A stretch of 13,310 bases of DNA from assembly GCA_934630995.1 (NCBI GenBank), contig CAKTXU010000012.1, forward strand, positions 1 through 13,310. Reading direction: 5' to 3'. This document shows, piece by piece, positions 7,799 to 13,310 of this stretch (the stretch's first letter is position 1; each line of letters begins with the position of its first letter). This DNA comes from an uncultured Eubacteriales bacterium (GTDB lineage: Bacteria > Bacillota > Clostridia > Oscillospirales > Acutalibacteraceae). The notes below the pieces were generated by a model. It saw only the letters and a program-made list of their open reading frames with translations, was not told the origin of the DNA and did no database searches. The position numbers and the translations under genes were made by a program.

Positions 7799-8581
7799 TC
7801 AGTCCTTTTTGAAATAGAAGTATTCCAACAGGAATTTTCGATAGTTTTCCAGGGCGGCCTTCATGATGAACGCGCCCATCTCCGCCGTGGCGACCGTAGG
7901 ATCGCCGTACACGCCGGTCTTGCTGTCCTGCAGGCCCCAGGTGGACCAGGTGACCTTCTGTCCCCCCATGGCGCTGTCCCCTGACACGAAATCCGAATGC
8001 ACCCGCATGGTGTCGCAGGAGACGGCTTTGTCCATCTTCACCTTATCGGTGCAGGCCAGCATCACCGAGGTCTCCCACTCGCACGCATGGAGGACGCCGC
8101 CCCGCTCTGACCGGCGCACCTTGTTGAATTCCTCCGCGGACATGGTCAGCGGGGAGGTGACCGCCATATAGACGCCGTATTCATCGGCGATGAGCTTGGT
8201 CACCACGTTCAGCATGGGGGCATGCTGGCCATGACAATCCAGCATGACGATCTTGTGAAAGCCCATCTGCGCCAGCGACGCGCAGATATCGTGGATCATA
8301 TCGATGAAAACCTGGGGCCGCAGGGCCATGGTGCCCGGCCATTTCAGCATGGATTTGGGGGAATATCCCGACCAGACGGTGGGCATGATCAGCAGCGGGA
8401 TCTCCTTTTCCAGGGACTCTCCGATAGCCCGGGCGAATTCCGTGGCAATCCGGCTGTCCGTCTCAACGGGAAGGTGCCGCCCATGCTCCTCCGTAGTGCC
8501 CACCGGCAGGATAATGAGCCCGTCCCTGTCTATGTAGTCCCGGATTTCCTCCCAGGTTTTGTCTCCAAAATAGAACGACAT
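7799..8581 (-). CDS. Creatininase-family (creatinine amidohydrolase-like) metal-dependent amidohydrolase
   Basis: A 260-residue protein of the usual family length. The metal-site motifs are complete: PVGTTEEHGRHLPVETDSRIA with E31, H33 and D42; MLDCHGQH with H117 in place of the common NGHGGN; HACEWETS with E170; and GVYGDPTVAT near the C-terminus. WPGTMAL matches the family's PGT turn. Members hydrolyse C-N bonds of cyclic or linear amides (creatinine, formamides in coenzyme biosynthesis); others are uncharacterised. No signal peptide, so cytosolic. ATG 8581 is preceded by AGAAGGG about 10 bases upstream. It is the first gene after the stem-loop gap and its stop lies 3 bases before the next start, so it leads the enzyme part of the operon. 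Its place between sugar-binding proteins and sugar enzymes suggests an amide- or lactam-containing sugar substrate, but that is inference; creatinine itself is unlikely. Confidence 0.92.
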   Translation of the reverse strand: MSFYFGDKTWEEIRDYIDRDGLIILPVGTTEEHGRHLPVETDSRIATEFARAIGESLEKEIPLLIMPTVWSGYSPKSMLKWPGTMALRPQVFIDMIHDICASLAQMGFHKIVMLDCHGQHAPMLNVVTKLIADEYGVYMAVTSPLTMSAEEFNKVRRSERGGVLHACEWETSVMLACTDKVKMDKAVSCDTMRVHSDFVSGDSAMGGQKVTWSTWGLQDSKTGVYGDPTVATAEMGAFIMKAALENYRKFLLEYFYFKKD

Positions 8582-8621
8582 TATGTACTACCCTTCTTCT
8601 GTGATGAATTTGAAGATACCC

Positions 8622-8666
8622 ACGGCCACCGTGTCCGCCCCGCGCAGCGGCGGACACGGTGGCCGT
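8622..8666 (-). promoter_or_regulatory. Perfect 18-bp intercistronic stem-loop
   Basis: Bases 8622-8639 are the exact reverse complement of 8649-8666, with a 9-base loop. It lies in the 96-base gap just after the stop of the NPPTG surface protein and before the creatininase gene. In the direction of transcription the stem is followed by GGGTATCTTC, not a U-run, so it is not a typical intrinsic terminator. A strong hairpin at the boundary between abundant surface or binding proteins and cytosolic enzymes often protects the upstream mRNA 3' end or lowers downstream expression; that role is inferred. Confidence 0.7.
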
Positions 8667-8677
8667 TAAAAATCATA

Positions 8678-10354
8678 TCAGCCGCGGCGCTTGCGATAGA
8701 GAAGGAACGCCGCGCCGCCCGACAGCACCGCCAGGCCTGCCAAGGGCAGAACGGAAGCGGGAGCGCCGCCGGTAGGGGGATTCGGCTTGTCATCGTCCGG
8801 CTTGAGTATAGGACCGGGAGCATCGGGATCGGTTTCCTCAAGCCAGATACCGTCCATGTCCAGCACCGCGGTGGCGGGATCCTCCGGATCGTAAATCATC
8901 TTCACCATGACCACGGCCGTAGAGGCGGAAAGAGTACCTTCCACTTCGGACAGCGCGTCGATAAAGGTGAATCGGTTGTTCCCCTCTAAATCCGCCGCCT
9001 TGACGGGCTCGTATTTATACTCGATGATTTGCCCCGCGCCGTTGAAACCGGCCCAGTAAACGCCGACGTTGAAGCTTCCGGTGCCGCCCTCGGGGATATT
9101 GAAGCCCAGGGTGCCCAATTCTTCCACATCTTCACGTCCGACGACCCAAAAGACGACGCCCACTGTCTGCTCCGCCGTCGCGGTTTCCGGCCGGCTGAGG
9201 GTGAAGCCGTTGCCGCGGCGGGTGATTTCAGGAACAAAAATGGTCGCTTCCTCGTTGAAGGTAGCCATATCGCCGGATTTCAGCATCAGAGCGCCCTCAA
9301 TGTCGTCGATGCCGGGAATGCCGGCCGGGGGGTTCATTTTCAGGGACCCATAGGCGATGTGCGGATACAGATCCACATACTGGGCCTCGTGATGGAAGCC
9401 GATAACCAGCTCCAGCATGGCGTCGGGATCCGCGTTCTCGCCCATGATTTCCTTCACGTTCTTCTCGAAACCTGTCCCCAGATTCGGGATACCGGAATAG
9501 GCGAGGATTTCCTTGGCCTCGGTTTCCGGGTCGGCGCTGTCGCTCCAATACCCTTTGACGCTGATGATGCCGACCTTAGCGCCCGAATCGAACTGAAGGA
9601 GAGGGGTCTTATCCAGCTGGGCCTGGCTCAGCTCGAACCGGTAATACACCGTCTGGTTAACGCTGTTGTCCGTCCATTCCAGCTTGACCCCGTCGGTGGT
9701 GGTTATCACCGGCGTGTCGGTGGAGGCGAAGGGCTCCTCCGTCATCCTCACGCCGGAGGTGGGCAGTAAATCGACGGTATCCAGAATCATGCCGGCGGGT
9801 GCGGCGGCACTCAGCTTGATGCCCGCGATATTGACCTCGCCGGTCCGCGGATCCTCCGGATAATACTGCTGCCGCAGCTTGACAACCAACAGCGTGGAGG
9901 CATCCGGCTTCTCCCCGGCAATCGCCGCCAGATCATAAGCGTTGGTGCCCGCCATATCCTTCGCCCAGGCGTCATGGAACAGAGTCTTTTCATTCGCTGT
10001 ATTATTCCAGTAAACAATAGCCGTCATGTTGCCCTTGGCTTCCGCCGTACAGTCGATGAGCAGATACGGCGTTTTGGCTATCTGATCGGCAGGGATGGCA
10101 CAATAGACCGTGCCGAATATACCGCCGCCCTCTGTAAGAGGCGTAACGGGGGCCAGTGTGACCGCGCCGTTCTGTCCCGCCGTGGCCGCGATTTCGATGG
10201 TTTGGCCGCTGCCGGGAAGCTCATCGAGCTTTTCAAACATATCCGCCGTGATGGGATAATCCGGGATATCCTCCGCTTGGGTGGCCCATGCGGCGCCCGT
10301 CGTCAGCAGGGTGACGGAAAGAACGGTCGCTAAGAGCTTTCTTGCCAGTTTCAT
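8678..10354 (-). CDS. Cell-wall-anchored surface protein, three copies of an unrecognised module, NPPTG sorting signal
   Basis: A 558-residue exported protein. A Sec signal peptide (Lys/Arg start, hydrophobic 7-21, cleavage probably after A-W-A near 24) leads into three copies of a ~150-residue beta-rich module at about 50-182, 190-341 and 352-507. Each copy runs: V-Y-strand, a D/E-x-[IL]-x-K-T-P-x-L turn, a glycine-rich strand ending Y-W, a variable middle, then V-x-K or V-I-x-F and a final G-x-x-L strand. The C-terminus has N-P-P-T-G at 525-529, a hydrophobic stretch (531-551) and Y-R-K-R-R-G, a complete sortase sorting signal of the NPxTG type; the acidic proline-rich stretch before it would span the wall. 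AGGAGG lies 8 bases before ATG 10354. The neighbouring upstream gene holds the same module. A glycan-binding role is inferred from context; no domain family is recognised. Confidence 0.85.
   Translation of the reverse strand: MKLARKLLATVLSVTLLTTGAAWATQAEDIPDYPITADMFEKLDELPGSGQTIEIAATAGQNGAVTLAPVTPLTEGGGIFGTVYCAIPADQIAKTPYLLIDCTAEAKGNMTAIVYWNNTANEKTLFHDAWAKDMAGTNAYDLAAIAGEKPDASTLLVVKLRQQYYPEDPRTGEVNIAGIKLSAAAPAGMILDTVDLLPTSGVRMTEEPFASTDTPVITTTDGVKLEWTDNSVNQTVYYRFELSQAQLDKTPLLQFDSGAKVGIISVKGYWSDSADPETEAKEILAYSGIPNLGTGFEKNVKEIMGENADPDAMLELVIGFHHEAQYVDLYPHIAYGSLKMNPPAGIPGIDDIEGALMLKSGDMATFNEEATIFVPEITRRGNGFTLSRPETATAEQTVGVVFWVVGREDVEELGTLGFNIPEGGTGSFNVGVYWAGFNGAGQIIEYKYEPVKAADLEGNNRFTFIDALSEVEGTLSASTAVVMVKMIYDPEDPATAVLDMDGIWLEETDPDAPGPILKPDDDKPNPPTGGAPASVLPLAGLAVLSGGAAFLLYRKRRG
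8681..8782 (-). other. C-terminal sortase sorting signal (NPPTG, hydrophobic segment, basic tail)
   Basis: Codons 525-558 of the surface protein encode N-P-P-T-G-G, about 21 mostly non-polar residues and a tail with five residues of which four are basic. Order and spacing match a cell-wall sorting signal. The N in place of L at the first position is typical of sortase classes other than A in Clostridia. The sortase gene itself is not in the window. Confidence 0.75.
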
Positions 10355-11701
10355 TTACAATCCTCCTCTATTCTCGTATGATCTGCTTTACGGCTGCTCA
10401 TCACTACCGGACTCCCCGTCCTCCGGCGGCGTACCCGGATCACCGGAGGCGCTGTCCGCCTTCTTTTTCACCAGGAAGTACCATACCGCGAAGCCGCCGC
10501 CTGCCAGAACCACCACAACGGCCGCGATGATGGCAATCAGACCCGCAGTGGGCAGGCCGCCGCCGCTGTTATCCGTTTCCGAGACATCGGCGGGAACGGC
10601 CGTTTTGGAAGAGTCGGCCCCACCCTTTCCGGTTGTGCCGGCAGCGGAGCTGTCGGAGGAGGCCGGGTCGCTGTTCGGTTCACCCGAGGGCTCTGAAGAA
10701 GAGGGCGTATCCGGGGCGGAGGAGGACGGCGCCTCCGAGGTGGGCGGGGGCACGGGGGGCTCGCTGGTTCCGGATTTGTCCGCCTGCAGCCAGAGGCCGC
10801 CAACGTTCAGCTCCGCGTTGGGATCCGATCCGTCATAGATGGAAAAGATGCGGACCACAACGTTGGGCATGTTCTCTGTCCCGCTCACGCTGGAGATAGC
10901 CTCCTTGAGGTTATAGGCCGTTTTTCCCCGCAGCTCGGACACCGGCTTCTTTTCAATGAGGGTTTTCAGATCGTCCCCGAGCTGCTTATCCGGGAAATAG
11001 GCCTGCAGGGTGACGATGCCCTTGGCGTTATCGGCGATATCGAGAACGATATACGGGTTTTCTTCGATATTCGCCTTGGATATCAGCCAATAAACCCCGC
11101 CAGTGGTGGATTCGGCATCGGCGTTTTTCCCCCTCTTAATCGTGAAAGAAATACCGTCGCCATACTCCACCTTTGCCCCGTAAACATCCTTGTCAGGGGG
11201 AAGCGCCTTGGCCGCCGACGGAGACAGAGGATTAGTTTTGGTGTCGTCGGTCAGGCAGAAGCCGCCTACCGCTAGACGATCATGGGTGGGAGAATACTGC
11301 TTGTCGACTACAAAGGTCACCCGCAGCACGGCCTCCGACACGCCGGAGGGCGCGCTGCCCAGGGCCTCCTTCAGGTTCAGGCGGGTGTAGCCCGGCATAT
11401 CCCAGGCGGTCGTCGTCTGCATCACCTCCACCGCCAAATCCGCTTTGTCGCCCCAATAGGCTTCGATTTTCATCCGGCCTGTGGATCCCTCAGCAATATT
11501 GATTCCGAGGTAGGGGGTTTCTTCCATCTGGGATTTGGGGATTTTCCAGCCGAAGGAACCGTATTTCTCATTATTCTCTCCCGGCTCGGTGGGCCCTTCC
11601 CCCCGCGTCACGGATACGACAAAGGCGGTCCCCACGTCCTTCTGTACCCGGGGGGTGAAGGTTCTATCTCCGCCGCTGCTGAGTATTTCAACCTTATCGG
11701 G
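8834..11701 (-). repeat. Five copies of one protein module spread over two adjacent surface proteins
   Basis: Copies lie at about 11701-11246 and 11191-10778 (first protein) and 10207-9809, 9787-9332 and 9301-8834 (second protein). Shared points, in order: an aromatic or V-Y strand; an acidic turn with [EK]-x-x-P-Y-[LI] (ETPYL, ENPYI, KTPYL, KTPLL); [IF]-x-[AEDS] and a Gly; a strand ending A-Y-W, A-Y-F, V-Y-W or G-Y-W; a Y-[DN]-L helix start in three copies; and a closing V-G-G-x-x-L or I-x-G-I-x-L strand. The copies are diverged, so duplication is old. This is protein-level similarity seen by eye; DNA identity is low. Confidence 0.7.
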
Positions 11702-11797
11702 ATCCAGATTGACGATTTTACCCGCAGCTCCGGCGGGCAAAACGGTCAACCCAACCATCAGGCATGCAGCCGTCAGGATACCCAAAGCCTTTTTCAT
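10388..11797 (-). CDS. Membrane-anchored surface protein with two copies of the shared module and a Ser/Pro linker
   Basis: A 469-residue protein: signal peptide (M-K-K, hydrophobic 5-21, cleavage probably after A-G-A near 25), module copies at about 33-184 and 203-340, a low-complexity Ser/Pro/Glu/Asp/Gly linker (341-414), a membrane helix at about 420-443, then K-K-K and a 23-residue acidic tail. Directly before the helix is L-P-T-A-G (415-419), close to variant sortase motifs of the LPxAG kind. The long tail after the basic stop argues for a plain membrane anchor, so attachment is unresolved. I chose ATG 11797, which has AGGAGG at 7 bases, over GTG 11815, which overlaps the preceding stop and would spoil the signal peptide. 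It follows the solute-binding protein gene by 14 bases, so the two are co-transcribed; that pairing suggests it helps capture the same ligand. No function is recognised. Confidence 0.85.
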   Translation of the reverse strand: MKKALGILTAACLMVGLTVLPAGAAGKIVNLDPDKVEILSSGGDRTFTPRVQKDVGTAFVVSVTRGEGPTEPGENNEKYGSFGWKIPKSQMEETPYLGINIAEGSTGRMKIEAYWGDKADLAVEVMQTTTAWDMPGYTRLNLKEALGSAPSGVSEAVLRVTFVVDKQYSPTHDRLAVGGFCLTDDTKTNPLSPSAAKALPPDKDVYGAKVEYGDGISFTIKRGKNADAESTTGGVYWLISKANIEENPYIVLDIADNAKGIVTLQAYFPDKQLGDDLKTLIEKKPVSELRGKTAYNLKEAISSVSGTENMPNVVVRIFSIYDGSDPNAELNVGGLWLQADKSGTSEPPVPPPTSEAPSSSAPDTPSSSEPSGEPNSDPASSDSSAAGTTGKGGADSSKTAVPADVSETDNSGGGLPTAGLIAIIAAVVVVLAGGGFAVWYFLVKKKADSASGDPGTPPEDGESGSDEQP

Positions 11798-11811
11798 GCT
11801 TCTCCCTCCTG

Positions 11812-13218
11812 TCACTTTTTGTTGTATACCTCATCCACCAGCAGCTTCATCTGGCTGTCCTTGGCCTCCAGAATGGCGGCAATGGAGGATTCGGGGATAA
11901 AGGCGCCCTCTGACGGGATTCCCATCAGTTCGCCGAAGCCGTTCTCATACACCGCATACTCGTAGAAGCCCAGCTTGGATACCATCTCGTATACCTTGTA
12001 GGCGTTCTCGTCATGGGCATAGGTTTTGTCCTTGATCTCCTGGTTGGCCAAATCGTTGTTGATGCTGGTTAGCTGCGTGTAAGCCTGGATGATGGCGCCC
12101 GCCCGTTCCGGATCGCTGTTGGTGGTCGGAATGCAGAACATCCGCCGCCAGGAACCGTTGATGGTGGAATAGTCCGTCCCATTGGAACCCAGCGGCACCG
12201 GGACGAGACCCAGCTCGAATTCGACCTCCTTGAAGTTGGAATATGCATACCAATAGGGGCCGGGAACCATCAGCAGCTTGCCGTCCTGGAACTGCCTGAG
12301 ATATTCGGTTTCAACCTGAAGCGGCATCACATAGCCGGGGGTGACCAGCTTATCCTTAATATAGTTAATGGTGTCGATGGCGTTCTGGTTGTTGAGGGTA
12401 TACTTCATCGTGCCGTCCGCCTGCTTTTCAATCAGGTTGACGCCGTTGTTATGCAGCATGGTCAGCAGCGCCTCTCCATGCAGGGCGGCGCCGTATTGGT
12501 CGGCGTTGTCCATGTAACCGTCGCCATTGAGATCCTTGGTAGCCGCAGCGCAGAATTCCACGAATTTCTCATAGTTCCACTTTTTCTCGAACACCAGATC
12601 ATACAGCTTATCCTTATCCGGCAGATCCAGCGTTTTCAGCAGATCCATGTTGACGTGATATACCGCCTGGACATCCGGACGGTCCGAGACGCACGCATAG
12701 GTTTTGCCGTCAAATGTTTCCGCCTCCAGCACCGCTTTGTCGTAATGCTCATCCTTCAGATTAAGGCTGGCCAATGTATTCAGATCGACCAGATAATTGC
12801 CGCTCAGCCGCATTTTTTCGACATCCTGCCGCTGACAGTCGAAGAAATCCGCCACCTTGTCGCCGGACATCAGACGGTTGATGAGGGAATTCTGGGTATC
12901 GGACGGAGTCAGCGGCTCCACGGCCAGCTTGCAGTGATACGCCTTTTCCACCGCCTCCTGCCATTCGAGCAATAAATCCTCCCCGTCGTTTTCCGGGGCC
13001 TTATCCAGCACCCAGGCAGTAGGCCATATGGATTTGATAGTGATGGTTTCCCCGCCGAAGTCATAATCGCCGGTCAGCTTGAAGGTACCCTCCTCCTCCT
13101 TGCTTTCCGTCTTGCTCCCCGCCGGCTCCTTCGGACCGCAGCCGGTCAATCCACCTGCCGTTACGATCATCGCCATGGCGCAGGTTCCCGTCAGAATGCG
13201 TCTCAAACTCTCCTTCAT
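11812..13218 (-). CDS. Sugar ABC transporter solute-binding lipoprotein (family 1 extracellular)
   Basis: A 468-residue lipoprotein. The signal peptide ends in the lipobox L-T-G-C with Cys27, followed by a charged linker rich in Lys and Glu. The mature part has the pattern of large binding proteins for oligosaccharides: I-T-I-K-S-I-W-P first strand, a segment V-A-D-F-F-D, W-N-Y-E-K-F-V-E-F-C, M-V-P-G-P-Y-W-Y, and a late G-S-W-R-R-M-F-C-I-P strand. Residues 229-240 read D-L-N-G-D-G-Y-M-D-N-A-D, a calcium loop of EF-hand or dockerin type, which occurs in some relatives of this family. ATG 13218 has GGGAGG about 10 bases upstream. Permease genes are not in the window and would be expected just beyond the right edge. 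It is the first gene of the visible train and likely defines the imported ligand, probably an oligosaccharide; the ligand cannot be read from sequence. Confidence 0.93.
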   Translation of the reverse strand: MKESLRRILTGTCAMAMIVTAGGLTGCGPKEPAGSKTESKEEEGTFKLTGDYDFGGETITIKSIWPTAWVLDKAPENDGEDLLLEWQEAVEKAYHCKLAVEPLTPSDTQNSLINRLMSGDKVADFFDCQRQDVEKMRLSGNYLVDLNTLASLNLKDEHYDKAVLEAETFDGKTYACVSDRPDVQAVYHVNMDLLKTLDLPDKDKLYDLVFEKKWNYEKFVEFCAAATKDLNGDGYMDNADQYGAALHGEALLTMLHNNGVNLIEKQADGTMKYTLNNQNAIDTINYIKDKLVTPGYVMPLQVETEYLRQFQDGKLLMVPGPYWYAYSNFKEVEFELGLVPVPLGSNGTDYSTINGSWRRMFCIPTTNSDPERAGAIIQAYTQLTSINNDLANQEIKDKTYAHDENAYKVYEMVSKLGFYEYAVYENGFGELMGIPSEGAFIPESSIAAILEAKDSQMKLLVDEVYNKK

Positions 13219-13255
13219 GATACAATTACCTCCCTATTACAATAAATTTGGACAG

Positions 13256-13282
13256 GAAAGCCGAGCAGCCAGTCCGGCTTTC
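13256..13282 (-). promoter_or_regulatory. Small hairpin in the leader before the solute-binding protein gene
   Basis: Bases 13256-13263 pair with 13275-13282 (8 bp, 11-base loop). In the transcribed direction it is followed by CTGTCCAAATTTATT, a poor U-run. It could be a weak terminator of an upstream gene or an mRNA-processing hairpin that raises binding-protein expression. The remaining leader (13219-13310) shows no convincing promoter and no coding sequence of its own. Confidence 0.4.
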
Positions 13283-13310
13283 TTTCCATCTCGTGCCTAA
13301 GCTACAATAA

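Noticed and set aside
5116..7984. Long plus-strand open frames (416 and 533 codons) opposite the URO-D, kinase and isomerase genes
   Set aside because: They are antisense to clear protein families, are rich in Arg, Gly, Gln and His, show no recognisable motif and have no good ribosome binding site; they are by-products of GC-rich codon use on the minus strand.
8622..8666. Intrinsic (rho-independent) terminator
   Set aside because: The stem is strong, but the transcribed sequence after it is GGGTATCTTC rather than a U-run; the T-run lies on the wrong side of the stem.
10778..11701. Recent tandem DNA duplication within the surface proteins
   Set aside because: Similarity between modules is clear only at protein level; no long DNA matches are visible, so this is old divergence and not a recent repeat.
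13219..13310. A sigma-70 promoter in the leader of the solute-binding protein gene
   Set aside because: AT-rich stretches such as TATTGTAAT occur, but no -35 box at suitable spacing is convincing; the promoter may lie beyond the right edge.

Overview
The window carries a single gene train. All nine recognisable genes lie on the minus strand and are read from the right edge to the left edge. Strong AGGAGG-type ribosome binding sites, lipobox lipoproteins, a solute-binding protein of a Gram-positive sugar ABC transporter and a cell-wall sorting signal of the NPxTG type all point to a GC-rich Clostridia-class Firmicute, perhaps an Oscillospiraceae-like gut or anaerobic organism. The taxonomic guess is an inference; no marker gene is present. 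There are no RNA genes, insertion sequences, CRISPR arrays or phage genes.

Layout in transcription order: (1) a 92-base leader with a small hairpin; (2) a lipoprotein solute-binding protein (13218-11812); (3) a membrane-anchored surface protein with two copies of an unrecognised ~150-residue module (11797-10388); (4) a second surface protein with three copies of the same module and a C-terminal NPPTG sorting signal (10354-8678); (5) a 96-base gap holding a perfect 18-bp stem-loop; (6) a creatininase-family amidohydrolase (8581-7799); (7) an L-fucose/L-arabinose isomerase-like protein (7795-6464); (8) a uroporphyrinogen-decarboxylase-fold protein that is not HemE (6438-5311); (9) an FGGY sugar kinase (5284-3818); (10) a GH38 alpha-mannosidase-type glycoside hydrolase (3785-1219), broken by a one-base frameshift near 1609; (11) a lipoprotein with discoidin-like beta domains (1222 to beyond the left edge).

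From the creatininase gene leftwards the genes are separated by at most about 35 bases or overlap by 4 bases, so they are probably one operon. Read together they look like a carbohydrate uptake and breakdown locus. Wall- or membrane-attached proteins and the binding protein capture a glycan or glycoside outside the cell, permeases (expected outside the window, to the right) import it, and a cytosolic GH38 enzyme, isomerase and kinase process it. The creatininase-family and UroD-fold enzymes are unusual partners and hint at a modified sugar, such as an amide-linked or O-methylated one; this is speculation. The most novel-looking elements are the five-copy surface module and this enzyme combination.
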